NCBI GenBank assembly: GCA_964023275.1
Contig: OZ029916.1
Location: 36,333,727 to 36,397,726, forward strand
Reading direction: 5' to 3'
Source of the DNA: Norana najaformis
Taxonomy: Eukaryota > Annelida > Clitellata > Crassiclitellata > Hormogastridae
Length of the DNA: 64,000 nt
The notes under the pieces were generated by a model. It made no database searches. It was not told the origin of the DNA and saw nothing but the letters and a program-made list of their open reading frames with translations. A program made the position numbers and the translations under genes. This document shows, piece after piece, positions 35,172 through 47,238 of the stretch (the first letter of the stretch is position 1; the number at the start of each line of letters is the position of its first letter).

Positions 35172-36151
35172 ATGACACTTGACAGATATTTCGGCGTAAA
35201 AATCCTGGTACTTAGTACACTCTTACTTCTAATCGTTTACGAATTCATAATGTCAAACTCGGCAACCTCTCACCAGACGACAACTTCAAGAGGAGTCAAC
35301 ATTCCAGAATTTTACAGCCAGACAATAAAGAATTCAATTCTCTTCAATGTTACAGTTGAAGAGCGGACAAAATTTCCTGGACTCGTCTGGCCGAAGGAAG
35401 TCATGGAAACGAATGATCGTATTTCAGATCAGTTGCAACTCATGAATTACTTGAAGTTGTTCGGCAAAGTAAACGCAAAAAAGTTAAAGATCATTTACCC
35501 CGTACCTCACATCAACTACGGGGACCCACCGCCAGAAGGTCAACATCTGTTCACATCTGAGCAATGCCCAGTACAGGCTTGTAGCATCACGATGAAACTG
35601 GAGGACGTGAAGAACGCCGATGCAGTTTATCTTCAAAGTTTCCAGGCAAGCATGCTGAAACAATTGCTGCCGAAGCCGAAAAATCAGGTGTGGATCGTAA
35701 CTGGCAGAGAATCTCCACCACTGACTAGGCATATGAAACTTTTTGACTCTCATGCTCTCAGAAACCTAGTTAATTGGACGATGTTCTATCGACGAGACGC
35801 TACCATATCAACTCCTTATGGAAAATTCCAGACATTTCCGAATTTCACCAGAATAGAGGACTACCGTTTAGCTGACGGGGTCAACTACGCTGCTGGAAAG
35901 ACGAAGAAGGCGGCCTGGTTCTTTAGTAACTGCAATTTTGGAACAAACAGCGGACGAGAAAACTACGCCAAGGAGATGGCCAAGTACATTGATATTGATA
36001 TCTATGGACTCTGCGGGAAACTGAAATGCCCTAAAGAAGACATGGGTGGATGCTTTCAGATTCTGAAAAGAGACTACAAGTTCTATCTAGCTTTTGAGAA
36101 CAACTGCTGTAAAGACTACATCACGGAAAAGTTTTTCAACAATGCTCTGCT
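35172..36151 (+). CDS. Alpha-1,3-fucosyltransferase gene 1, exon 1
   Basis: GT10-family Golgi fucosyltransferase, transferring fucose from GDP-fucose to GlcNAc-containing glycans. The first ATG in frame is 35172 (MTLDRYF). The residues upstream of it start with TTG and are not used here. Residues about 9-27 (VKILVLSTLLLLIVYEFIM) are a single membrane anchor after a short basic tail, giving type II topology. A short stem follows, then the catalytic region: GRESPPL near 179, NWTMFYRRDATIS near 201-213, then the GT10 signature FYLAFENNCCKDYITEKFF near 304-322. The exon ends in phase 2 at the donor GTAAGTAT (36152). It joins exon 2 at 38708 to give 444 residues, a normal GT10 length. The intron holds an antisense LINE. 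It is the most diverged member next to gene 4. Confidence 0.9.
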
Positions 36152-36879
36152 GTAAGTATGCGTAGATCATGGGCTCAGTGTCCTGTTTCTTCCAAGTCTT
36201 TGTGTCAACGGTTTGTCTTCATGCCTACAGTCAACTTCTGCTAATGTATGTAATTTAAGTTTTAAATTGATGCAGAATAAATCATAACTCGGTTACGTAT
36301 TTCTCTTTAAATATGGGTGTATGTTGCCTAAGCCTGCGTGTACGTATGTAGTGCTTTTATTAACTTTGAATAAGTATACATCATAAACTCTGATAAGGTA
36401 AGATAAGGTCATTACTAGTCTCTATTAACAGTACAACTGGAAGTTTAAGAAAAACATTGGGGGTTTGTCGTATGAAGCTCAGATTTGACAGCAGCAGTCT
36501 CGTAATTACTCAACAGATCCTTAGAGTTACAGTGCTAGGCAAAGAAAAAGCAATTTCACATGACGGACCTGGATTTTGACCCGAGACGAGGGTGGAAGTG
36601 AAAGTGAAATGCAATGTGCCACTGTGTATATTTCTTCCGATGCAAATACGTTGCGTAATATTATGATGCTTAATTAGAAGAGTCCATTATAAATGTCAGG
36701 ACAAATATTAGAGAATCAGAATTTAAAATCATATGAATTTTACATCTATCTTTTATTATCCTAAAGGCACTGTTAGGAAACAGTTGACACATGCATTGCA
36801 ATTTCACGAAATAAAATAAAGAAATTAATTATTTTAAAAACGTCGAAGATCAAATGCAAAATGTAATGGAAAACTACTT
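36152..36879. other. Intron of fucosyltransferase gene 1, left part
   Basis: From the donor GTAAGTAT to the LINE insertion. No decayed exon is seen here. Confidence 0.6.
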
Positions 36880-38470
36880 CTCTTCTTGTGGTTCTCTGCC
36901 CTTTAGGCAGGTTCATACGTCCAATTGCGCCATTCTTCACGGTGCTGAGCATCTCTTTTCAGTCCGCTGTATCCATCCGTGATCATCCAGTCCAGCAGCA
37001 TCTGTCTAGGTCTTCCTCTTGTTTTCGTCCCTCCATTCTTCCCTCGATAATAGTTCTTACAAGTGAGTCCCCTCTCATTATGTGGCCAATCCATTTCCTC
37101 TGTCGACTTCTAATTGTTCCCACCAAGGATCTTTCTTCCTCTACTCTTTGCAGTATCTCCTCATTTGTAATGTGCTCCGTCCAGCTGACTCTCTCCATCC
37201 TGCGCCATATCCACATCTCAAATGCTTCCAATCTTCTGATGTCTTCCTTTCTCCATGTCCATGTTTCTGATCCATACAGAACCATGCTCCAAACCAAGGT
37301 TTTCACCAGTCGTTTCTTCAGGTTCCGATTTAGTTTCCCTCTCATTAGTTCCCTCCTTTTACAGAATGCGTGCTTTCCCATAGCTATTCTCCTTTTTATT
37401 TCAGCATGGCATTTCGCATCTTGTGTAACCACACTTCCCAGGTAGCAGAATTCCCCGACCTGTTCTATTTCTTCACCATTTGTAGTGATCCTGACTGTCG
37501 TTACCTCTTTTTACTTATCTTCATAACCTTTGTCTTTTTGATGTTTATTTTCATTTCATATTCTGTCGAAACACTATTCAGACGGTCCATCATTCTCTGC
37601 AGACCCTCCTGACTGCCCGCCAACATCGCCTGATCGTCTGCAAACCTCAGAGCATTCAGCAACCTGCCCCCCACCTTTATTCCCTCTGTCATGTCCTCCA
37701 ATGCCTTTCTTATAAGTTCTTCAATGTATATGTTGAAAAGCAGTGGTGAAAGTGGGCAACCTTGTCTCACTCCTCTACCTATTTTTCCAGGCTCCGAGTA
37801 TTCTCCTTCGATTCTTATCCTTACTTTCTGGCCCATGTATAGGTTTCCTATAAGCCTTCTGTCTTTCCAGTCCACACCCAGTCGTGTAAGCGCATGCATT
37901 AACTTCCTCCAGTCTACTCGATCAAATGCCTTCTCGTAATCCACAAAGCATACGTAAATGTCCTGACCATGTTGGAGATTTCTTTCTGCTAGTACCCTCA
38001 AGGCTCTAATTGCATCTCTTGCTCCTCTACCCTTCATGAACCCAAATTGATCCTCTCCTAGAAAGCCAGTTGCTTCTGTCTTAGCTTGTATCCTTTTTGT
38101 GAGAATTCGTAAAATGATCTTGGATGCATGAGTGAGAAGGCTGATAGTTCGATGGTCCTCGCATGCTGTTGCATTTGGTTTCTTTTTGAGCGGGATCAAA
38201 ATGGTCTGCAAGAAATCCTCTGGCCATGCTCCAGTGTTGTAGATGTCCTGACATATTCTTACCAATTCTGCCATTGCCTTTTGTCCTAGGTTCTTAAGCA
38301 ACTCAATCGGTATGTTGTCAATCCCCTCAGCTTTATTATTTTTCATTTCCTTAATGGCCGCCATTACCTCCTCCCTCATCACATCAGGTCCAGTAACATC
38401 ATCCCTGGTGTGCACTCTTCCTGGAGAACCCCGCGGTTGCAGTTGCCCATATATAATTCCTCCACATAAT
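36880..38470 (-). mobile_element. 5'-truncated RTE-like LINE, antisense in gene 1 intron
   Basis: The minus strand from about 38470 down to 36880 carries one retrotransposon copy. It includes the reverse transcriptase, the connection/thumb region and the C-terminal tail ending [11 protein letters not shown]. The 5' endonuclease domain is missing, as expected from incomplete target-primed reverse transcription. Two frameshifts split the coding sequence (about 37505 and 37020-37050). It makes up about 1.6 kb of the 2.56-kb intron and lies opposite to the host gene. Confidence 0.85.
36905..37510 (-). pseudogene. LINE ORF C-terminal part (thumb and tail)
   Basis: The frame that ends at 36983 begins in the text as EVTTVRI and GEFCYLGSVVTQDAKCHAEI, then SMVLYGSETWTWRKED and FEMWIWRRMERVSW. 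This is the conserved sequence after the RT core in RTE-like LINEs. Near 37020-37050 it shifts frame and continues as [17 protein letters not shown] and [13 protein letters not shown] to 36903. It is joined to the RT core by another frameshift at an A-rich run near 37505. Confidence 0.85.
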
Positions 38471-38520
38471 CTACTAAAACTACTAAAGACCTGAAAATGG
38501 TACATTTTCCAATTTGTCAA
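37501..38520 (-). pseudogene. Reverse transcriptase core of the intronic LINE
   Basis: The 339-codon frame has the expected RT motifs in order: PIELLKNLG near 71-79, DHRTISLL near 122-129, GEDQFGFMKGRG near 155-166, catalytic VDYEKAFDRVDW near 193-204, GVRQGCPLSPLLFNIY near 250-265, FADDQAML near 293-300, and INIKKTKVM near 325. Both Asp of the FADD box and the motif A Asp are intact. The frame stops after KISKKR because of a one-base shift at an A run, where the other frame continues as KEVTTVRI. The first ~20 codons are intron sequence, not LINE. The family is RTE-like by overall pattern, from memory. Confidence 0.85.
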
Positions 38521-38707
38521 GTTTAAATGTTATCATGTTTTAATCTTATATTTATTTCTTTAACTCGTATTTTCAGCTTTTATCTAGCCTCCACTCTTTC
38601 TGAAAACTGCTAATTATTTTGCAATTATTGCTTCTTAAAACTCATGTTATACAAATCTATGGCTCCGTCCATGTCAAAGCCTAATTTCAATTTAATTCTA
38701 TCTTCAG

Positions 38708-39062
38708 AAATGACGTCATACCGATTGTTCTCGGGGCGCATCCGGACGACTACAAGGCCTTGGCTCCGCCCGGGTCCTATATTCACGTCGACGACTTTGA
38801 AAGCCCGAAGGAATTGGCCGAATACCTCCATCTTCTCGATAAAAACGACACACTATACAACGAATACTTTCGCTGGAAGAAAACTGGAACTTTTCTTGCA
38901 GTGTCCCCTTGGTGTCGGCTGTGTGCTCTTCTGCATGCGAATGATGACGAAAGTTATGTACACTGGTACCCCGACTTCTACAAATGGTGGGAAAAGGGCA
39001 TCTGTTTAGCAAAGCCGAAACGTGGACAGTGGCAGTCTTGGAGAAACAGAATGCGAAGTTGA
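38708..39062 (+). CDS. Alpha-1,3-fucosyltransferase gene 1, exon 2
   Basis: C-terminal 117 residues of gene 1 plus the split codon. The acceptor TTCTATCTTCAG ends at 38707. Its first base completes a Leu codon begun by exon 1, and the frame continues NDVIPIVLGAHPDDYKALAP, which completes the GT10 donor-binding signature. Further blocks are SYIHVDDFESPKELAEYL, NEYFRWKK and WCRLCALLHAND with three cysteines expected to form disulphides. The stop is TGA at 39060. It is about 93% identical at DNA level to exon 2 of gene 2, much closer than the two exon 1 sequences are to each other. The 57 bases before the acceptor resemble those before gene 4 exon 2. Confidence 0.9.
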
Positions 39063-39119
39063 TATAACTGGTTTAACATGTTTACTGATCTCAATTCAGA
39101 ATATTCATTGTATTCTTAT

Positions 39120-39800
39120 TTAATGTGTAATTTATAGGCTGTAGTACGTTAAATGTCATTAGAAACAGAACAGTCAATCGTTAGCAAACTTTGCTCAGAT
39201 AACTAGAAGAGTCACCAGTGGCAAGCTCGCGCGCACACGCAAAGCCCTACCAACTGATTCCCAGCTAGACTTGAAAGATGACTGCATGTTCAGAGTTCCT
39301 GAATCACTTAGCATCGAGGATTTGGAACTACGATAACCTATGTGATCAACCGCCAATAGCTCACCGTTGTCTCACCGTCCAGCAGTAGCTCGTAGGTGGA
39401 AGACGACGAGGCGTACGGATATCCCTCAAACTGCCGGTTATGCGCAGGACAGGCACTCATCCCTCGCCGGCCGGTAGGTAGTTGAGCCATACCGTGATTG
39501 ACGGTCGGTACCGCTACAAAGACTCTTCGCCCTTCCTCCACCGAATCAAAGATTTCCCGGCGTAGATGGCTTATGTAGGTCTGTCGGTCTGAGTCTTCAC
39601 TGTCCAGCCGGAACCCTGTCCCCTCTCTGTAGGTAGACCTTTTCAGTTGCATATGGTCACGATAACAGAACAGAAATCGTCCGTAACGCAGTAAATACGT
39701 GTTAAAACGAAAAATAATTCTAGTACGCAGACTGGGCAACAGTGAAAGTCCAAACTGCCAGAATTATCGAGGAAATTCCACGTTTTGACAATATCATTCA
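39120..39800 (+). repeat. Dispersed ~0.7-kb repeat, direct copy
   Basis: Begins near ACGTTAAATGTCATTAGAAA and continues through AGATAACTAGAAGAGTCACC. It contains the inverted counterpart of the coding-like block found at 24780-25050 (here open on the minus strand, 39739-39338). It lies just after gene 1 and may be included in its 3' UTR. Confidence 0.75.
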
Positions 39801-40550
39801 TCAAAATGACATGAAGACGGGCAATGACCATGTAGGCTTGAATTAGATCGGCCAGAGAGACAAGGGGAAAAGGAGATACGAGAAGAGGATTTTTTGAAGA
39901 GAAACGTTTGCAATTTTGAATGACAGACCAGTGCAGAGATTGAAGGAGCAGAGTTGGCGAGTTCATAATTATGGTTGGGATAGTTGCCATAATTCTGGCG
40001 AGAGTTCGCTCAGATGGGTGGAGCAGGTTAAGCGATAGGGCGATTGCCAGATTGTAAGGTTGAGGTGACGTGGGACGAAGAGGATGTTAAGTAACTGATA
40101 GCAAGAGCAGACTGCATAGTGTTTCGCTGTGTTACATTCATAGTACGGGAGAGGCGCTCAGTGTATATTGCTGGCACTAGATAGGTAAGTTATGGTACTA
40201 ATTCGGCTAACGTATCACATAAGACTTTACCACTTACTTCCACACATACAGCATAAGCGTAAGGTTCTCATTTACTGCCTACAGAGATCACTTGAAATTG
40301 GTTCTTGAAAACGTGTAAGATGTTGTTTGACGCAGCGGTTCTAGTGCTGCCAGCTAATATTAAGTGGAAGAAGAACAGAAGCCAACTCCGAAAGGTAGTC
40401 ATTTCACTTCTTACTCTGGGCAGATGACAGCGGATGCCAAATCCTTTTCCTCGTGTCCGATCTTCCCATCTACAGTGGACAGTCATTTTATCGCCGAGTT
40501 CGCTAGATGGCGCCGTTGGAACAAAATTCTTGAACTGCCTTGCTACAGTG
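39801..40550. other. Intergenic stretch, no gene recognised
   Basis: No supported feature other than the SINE-like head that starts at about 40551. Confidence 0.4.
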
Positions 40551-40615
40551 GCTGAAATTGGAACCGCCGACCTGCGGGTCGATAGTCCAGGGCCCTAACT
40601 AATACACTAAACTCT
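40551..40615 (-). repeat. tRNA-like SINE head
   Basis: On the minus strand, TTAGTGTATTAGTTAGGGCC (box A-like) and GGCGGTTCCAATTTC (box B-like) have tRNA-like spacing. The body could not be followed. Confidence 0.45.
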
Positions 40616-40727
40616 ATTAGAAACGTAAACTTGGCAATAAAACCACACGATTAAGGCTGCATACAGCCTCGTTCCGTGTTGTTGGACATCTGTTAGCCCT
40701 TAACAAGAAGAACGCAACAATAGCAAG

Positions 40728-40990
40728 GCGTGGCGGATCGGCCACAAAGCTAAATGCATGAGATTTACAAGTAACAATAAGTTTATTTAAATGATACCAG
40801 CATTATATAATAGTTTATAATTTAAGTTGTTCCGTTCGCTTTGGTTATTTATAATATTTTGACCATTTGTGTTATAAGTCAATTTAGTATAAATGGGTCT
40901 GTAATTCATTTCAGCATCCCTTCATCGCCACTGACGAAAAATGGAAACTGCGGTCGTTTTAGGTCAAAAGCCTTGTAAAAACAGAGTGAT
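40728..40990 (+). repeat. Left member of a divergent direct repeat pair
   Basis: GTGGCGGATCGGCCACAAAG begins a stretch aligned with 43553-43840, with further shared blocks ATGCAT-GATTTA, GATACCAG, TTTTGACCATTTGTGTT. The pair is 2.8 kb apart and could be old LTRs, but no LTR-retrotransposon coding region lies between. Confidence 0.5.
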
Positions 40991-41190
40991 CATTTCGCTC
41001 CCGGGTAAATCACATCTCAAGCTTCCCTCGTCCGATTCGAAGACCGGTATTGATTCGATCTGCATCCGTGTAGCGAAAGGATAACTAGATGTTGCCAAAC
41101 TCGGGTAAGGACACGCCGCATTACTTCTTGTCGAGATTCAGACGGCGTAAGGCATAGCAGGAAGATACCCGAGTCAGTGTTCCAAGGTTC

Positions 41191-41386
41191 CAGGGTGAAG
41201 ACTAAGAGTTCACACCTAGACGTAACCAGGTTAAAGAGAAATTAATCAGACCAACAGAATAAACGATGCATCAGATTACGGACTACAGATGACAGGGTGA
41301 AGACTAAGAGTTCACACCTAGACGTAACCAGGTTAAAGAGAAATTAATCAGACCAACAGAATAAACGATGCATCAGATTACGGACT
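41191..41386 (+). repeat. Recent 102-bp tandem duplication
   Basis: CAGGGTGAAGACTAAGAGTT starts at 41191 and 41293. The copies share 94 identical bases and end at CGGACT (41284 and 41386). There is no visible divergence. Confidence 0.95.
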
Positions 41387-43552
41387 GGGTTACCCAAGTA
41401 GAATAGGAGTCGATATGGTTGATACCGACTCCATATTTGCTTGACACAAACAGCTCGGAGAACTGACTAAGTGCGGGGATGGGCCCCATCCTAGGTAGGT
41501 CGGGACGAAGGTCTGTGGTCAAAGAACGAAGGTTATAGAGAAGACTTTGCTATCCGTATTCCTGAGAGATCCTGCCAGTATCTTTTAAAGCAGAATTTAT
41601 TAACTGTGTTGGTCGAGAACTGCCAATTGCCCCGGTACGAGAACTTACGCCGTAAGTGATATTGCATGAAAAATATACGTGGAAGGCAGGAAGGCCTGAA
41701 CACGATAATGTGCCTTGGGCGGAAAGTCGTAAGGAAAGAATCGTCTGGAGTCTCCGATTATTCGCGGTAGTTCCGGAATTACGAGATGTAGAATGACGAC
41801 GACGAGAGAGGCCGTAGTAAAGCAGGCACACAAATGGGAACGACTATTGTCGGTAAAGGAACGAACCCCTGTACCGAGAAGAGGCCATCCTCAGGACGTT
41901 ACCCATCTGGCGACCGCGGAAAGGTAGAGTCGGATCCAGAGACAGAGCTTTACAATGTTGACTCCCTTAAGGAAGCGGCCAATCATGAACCTTCCTTAGA
42001 GAGAACGGAAACTATGGGCAGAGATGATACATATCGGCCATTTTATGTCGAAAATGAAGCGGAAGTGATGTGTAAATGTAAATGTTTTCTGTGAAGTGAT
42101 GTGTAAATGTAAATGTTTTCTGTAGCAACCGTGTGGACTCGACCCTGTTAGTTTTTCAATGAATTTACTGGGTGAGATCCTTTATCACCGCTGTCCATTT
42201 GAATGGGCGCCCCGCCATTTAAAGTCCCCTTGCACAGACCGTACTAGCCCGATCTTATAATCTCAAATAATTATATATAACAAATAATTATTATATAATT
42301 ATATAATTATAATAATTATATATAATATACATATATAATTATAGCCCCACTATCCGTACGCGAATACTCATGCACAGAGGCGCCTTGATGTACGCTTTAA
42401 CCAACCTAGCTAACCAGACCAACTACGTAGGTTTCTCCGGACGGAGGAGAACTGGGTCACCTCCGCCAGCGAAGCTAAGTCCAGACCGAGACCATCACAA
42501 AGAACCTTGTCTTAAAATTTGCACTGTAGCCAATTTGCTCATATGACACGTGCAGCTTCAAAGATATGGCCTGTAGACCACTTTATACCCCCTCCCCATC
42601 AAGGCAAACACACCTTTGATCCTTGCCATGCAGGCAAGATAGAGAGAATGGCACAGCTGTTCGCTGACAATGAGTCAATACGAAAAAATCGATGCAGCCG
42701 GAGTGCACGGTTAAAACACGACGTTCAGTTTCGTCTGTTTCGTCTATATAATGATCAGTTAAGAAACACATCTTAAACAAATTTATCAGAACTTTCTTTA
42801 ACAAATTCCCTAACAAATTAATCAGGACTGTGGCGTAGGTCTGCACAGCGCACGCCAACAGTCAAATAAACCAAACGAAACTGCTATTAAAATGCAGTAT
42901 TTACTCTGTTGTGTGTAATGTAGGTCTAAGCTCATTTTGCAAAGCATAAGGTAAGGTCCAGGATATAAATCAACGACCTTGGCAAGCATACGCGCGATGT
43001 CGTTAAATACCGAACACTGCTATTGTCCAATAACGGCATAGGTTTATTTGCTCAAACTAGAGGTATCACCGTTGCATGACGAACAATGAAGCAAACCCTG
43101 GACTCACAGTTGTATGGGCGACGCGCTAACAACCAGCAAGTTGACATTAGTTTAAACCTATTTAACGAAGCTTTTGTATTAAAGACATTGAGCCTAAAGT
43201 CAGCTTGTTTTAAGGAGCACCTATCGACGATTATTGCTACCCGAAGTTATACACAGCTGAATAAAACGATTAGTGTCTATTCACATGGTTAATAGTAGGT
43301 CCATGTATCCACCTCGACCACTTTCCCAGCTACTCAAACAAGCAACCCTACTTGTCGACTATGAAATGGGGTGGGGCGCAACAATTGTAGTCGCCCCAAA
43401 CTTGGGAGATATCCACTGGCAGATCCAGGTGTTGAGAAGGGGAGGGCAATACTTATTTTGCCATGGTTGAGGACTTGTGCGAGAGAAAACTTCTGATGAT
43501 CTGTAAGAGACCGTCCACTTTGGAGTCGATTTCAAGATTTTATTTCGCCAAA
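41387..43552. other. Sequence between the direct repeats, no gene recognised
   Basis: A 27-bp tandem duplication (GTGATGTGTAAATGTAAATG and following) is at about 42067-42124, and an AT-rich tract lies at 42262-42345. Open frames such as 41834-42094 have no recognisable domain. Confidence 0.4.
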
Positions 43553-43840
43553 CGTGGCGGAATTGCCACATAGTAAATGCATAGGATTTATAAATAATAA
43601 TAATTTCGTTTAGGCCAAGATAATACCAGAATCCTACGATAGTTTCAGATAAGTTGCTGCGTTCGTTTTAGACGATTTCTAGGATTTTGATCATTTATGT
43701 TCTAATTCGATTTAAAATATTTAAGGCCCTATTTCGTTTGAACAGTCCTTCCCCACTGTCCAAAACTCGCCGACTCTCGATCGAAGTTGCGCCGGAATCG
43801 CTTTAGGCCAATCCCTGTAGGCCGGCATTAGATACGACGC
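43553..43840 (+). repeat. Right member of a divergent direct repeat pair
   Basis: GTGGCGGAATTGCCACATAG begins the stretch that aligns with 40728-40990. Identity is interrupted by many substitutions and small indels. Confidence 0.5.
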
Positions 43841-46294
43841 TTGAAAGTTTGTTTTTCAACGTGCTTTCTCACAATAGCAATTATCTCCATATCAGATAGT
43901 GCGGAGATAAAAGAAAGCGACGTACGCGCCGCACTATGAAACGCAGGCATGCAAAGATAGGTTGAATAAAGGCTGTCGCACGATGCGATGCATTAGATGT
44001 AGAGAGACGATACGAGGGTTTTACATATGCGGGTCAATGCAAATTTGGCTTCTTTGGCTTAGCGATATTCAGTGCATTCTGTACTGAGCGACCACATGGC
44101 GTATATGAAATTCAAAGGCCATATTTCGGGCCAAGTACGATATGCATATATATTTCTGCAGAGGTCGAATTCATCCGCGAGGTTGGCCTTCGCCTTTCGA
44201 CCATCTCAGGAGTCAGGAGAATCACGTGAGATTGCTTTTCTTTTTTAGCGCCTCTCCATCTGTTTTCAGCGCTATAATGCCATCGCTTTCCGGGGCACGT
44301 TTTCTGATGTTGCTGAGGACGAGGCCTGATTTCCCAGACACCCCTTAACAGCTCCTTGAGTAATTTTTCAGCTCCTGAGGGATTATATTTACCTCGGGCC
44401 AAAAAAATAATAGATGAAACGTGTCACTTAAATAGTTGGTATTCATTTGTGTTTTTCTGGCTGTTAATGGCCCTGTTGTAGAGCAGAAGCGTGTGTTACT
44501 GTGCTGTTGGTATGTTTTTACCTGGCTTTTGTTTCATTTCACCGGCCTTGCCTGATTCAAGTAATAAAGTTCTTTATTACATGTGTTTTCTTAAAAGGCA
44601 TGCCAGCAGAAGATTATAACCATAGACTGAGCGGCACTGTAAAACAATCACGTGGCAACCGTGAAAGTTGCACCAGACACCCGTGTGTATTTTAAGTCTA
44701 GCTACCACATATAGTTTTTGCTATTAGCTGTTGCTGATTTTAAATATTAATTTTATTATATATACTGTTGTTGCTGCTCTTATTATTGTGGTTTCATCAT
44801 TTTTGTCTGATGAAGCTTTTCAAAACAGATGTAAGGTTATCTTATGTAAAGGCGTGGAGTGGAGGATAAAAAATGACTTCTTGCATTGGATACTAGTCCC
44901 ATTGAAATTATTGGATTATTTTAAACTTTACAGTTTCAGGCATTCGGATGTCATGACATATTCGAACTTAACTTATTTTGCTGCAGCTGCTCTGGACTGC
45001 TTGTGATTTTTCTGTGACATTTAGCCATTAACTGTTTGCAATCAGTAACTCTGCATTTCTTTATCTAGTAAATTTACAAGAACCAGTTTCTCACAGAGGT
45101 TATTTACTTCACTCATAAAGCATAGTCATAATACTTCAGTGTTTAAGATGTTAATTGTATGAGAGCTGGTGACGTCAGAGGCCTTTACATTTTCACTGAA
45201 AATGTTCAGAGAACAAATATCACACTGTATTGACATATGCATGTGTTGTGTGATACTCAAACTGGGTTTGTCAGGATCAAATCGACCTGAAAAGTGCATG
45301 GAAGCAACGCATGCTCCATCTTTCTAGTCGAATATGGCAGCTTTGATCTTGGATTACTTTAAATTTTGTTCAGGGGCTTATTATCGGTGATCAGCATAAT
45401 GTGCTCCACATCTCTTCTCGGTCGCTTTCAAAACTCCTCTTGCAAAAGCAGTTATTCTTCCCTTCCGTTGTGAGAAGCTTTCGCGAGAACTGCTCCAAGA
45501 ACGTCTGGCCCAGCGTCCTCTAGCAATTATGTCTGAAGCTTAGGATCAAAATAGACCAACGTTGCGCTTTATCAGCCTCTATGCGCATCGTTACTGTCAG
45601 TTAGTTTCCGTTCAGTAGCCCTACAGCTATTTATAGTCTGTCACTATAGCCTACCGATGTCATCATGCATGAACACTACACCAGACAGCCCTCGTTGAAA
45701 GCAGGTTTGGAGAACAATGTAACGACCTATTCTCGTTAAATTCAAATGCAGTCATGGCTAGAGTACCCTCCTGGGCCCCCTTAAAGATTTTCGCTTTTGC
45801 TGAGCTCCAGTGACTACTTAGATATGCAGGCGCAGGGACAGGCTAGAGTCATTTACGCAATAATTGTCGACCTAGATTAATAAATTGGAGCAGTGTGCAG
45901 CATAGATGTAGATATGCACAGCTGTTAAGTTCGACTTGCACTTGTTCAGCCTAATCATTATCGCCGCCTTCGACATCCCACAAGGTGTTATAGTCCATCG
46001 GGCGAACTTTGAAATTAAAATATTTACGAATGTTGCCTGCGTGCGGACTGTTTATACTACTCCGATCAATTTCAAAATTAGCTACTGAACGAATGTTCTG
46101 TACTTCGTGTACACGTGAAGACTGGACTGTATGGTTTACATTCGTTTTGGCGTAGTTCTTTTTCTAAATATCGGTTTATTTTAAAGTGGCGATCATTGAT
46201 TGTTGTGAAAAGACACACTACTCCAATCGGGACGGCGATCAATAAATTATGCGCCACGTGGAATCATACAGTATTCTAGTTGTTTAAGAAGAGA
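43841..46294. other. Spacer upstream of fucosyltransferase gene 2
   Basis: AT-rich. An open frame at 44731-45006 begins with a hydrophobic stretch but shows no family features. The promoter of gene 2 is not recognisable by motif. Confidence 0.4.
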
Positions 46295-47238
46295 ATGGGT
46301 TTCTGGAAATATCGATTCCTCGTGATTCTTTTAGGCATCACAGTTCTGTTTATCGTAATTTACGAGTTAATTGCAAGCAAACCGTTATCAATTTATTTGC
46401 ACTCAGCGAATTCGAAAATGTCTCCAGATGTGATATTTGTTCTTAACACAACGGATACTAAAAGCGAATTCGTCTGGGGAATGAAAGAGAATGAAACGAT
46501 TGATCGAATTTCATACCAACTCTGGCTTATGACTTATTTGAATACATCCGGCAAAGTCAACACAACAAAGTTTAAGCTCATTTACCAGGTACCTCATAGA
46601 AACTATGGAAATCCACCACCAGAAGGTCAGCATCTTTTTACATCTCGTCATTGTCCAGTACAGGCTTGTAACATCACTAGGAAACTGGAGGATGTGAAGA
46701 AGGCTGATGCTGTTTACCTCGAAGGATTCCAAGCGTCCATTTTGAAAGATTTACTACCGAAGCCAAGGAATCAGATATGGGTAATAACAGGAGGAGAATC
46801 TCCTCCGCTGAATACTCAAATGAACGTTTTTGATTCTCATGCTCTAGGAAACCTTATTAATTGGACGATGTTCTACCGACGAGACGCTACCATATCAATA
46901 CCGTATGGAAAATTTGAGACATTTCCTAATTTCACCAGAATACAGGATTACAGTTTAGCTGACGGGTTCAATTACGCTGCTGGAAAGACAAAACAGATTG
47001 CTTGGTTCGTTAGTAATTGCAAATATGCAGCTTATAGCGGTCGAGGTAATTATGCCAATGAATTGTCCAAGTACATCAAAGTGGACATCTATGGTCGCTG
47101 TGGGAAGTTGAAATGTCCCAAAGACAAAATGGGTGGATGTCTTCAGATGCTGAGGAAAGACTACAAATTCTATCTTTCGTTTGAGAATAACTGTTGTAAA
47201 GACTACATTACAGAAAAGTTTTTCCACAATGCTTTGCA
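46295..47238 (+). CDS. Alpha-1,3-fucosyltransferase gene 2, exon 1
   Basis: GT10 fucosyltransferase, type II Golgi membrane protein. The start is the ATG at 46295 (MGFWKYRF). An in-frame TTG 15 bases upstream is ignored. Residues about 6-22 (YRFLVILLGITVLFIVIYEL) form the membrane anchor. The catalytic blocks are GGESPPL, NWTMFYRRDATIS and FYLSFENNCCKDYITEKFF. The exon ends in phase 2 at GTAAGTAC (47239), and with exon 2 at 48473 the protein is 432 residues. From GAGAATGAAACGATTGATCG (about 46488) to the exon end the DNA is almost identical to gene 3, but before that point and after the donor the two diverge sharply. This suggests gene conversion. It is the best candidate for a normal functional member. 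Confidence 0.92.

Noticed and set aside
36888-37445. Plus-strand 185-codon frame in the gene 1 intron as an extra exon
   Set aside because: It is the reverse strand of the LINE thumb/tail region.
41834-42094. 86-codon open frame between the direct repeats
   Set aside because: No domain or similarity could be seen, and the end of the frame is a short tandem repeat.
46280-46294. Upstream start for fucosyltransferase gene 2 at 46280
   Set aside because: The codon is TTG. ATG at 46295 gives a normal type II N-terminus.
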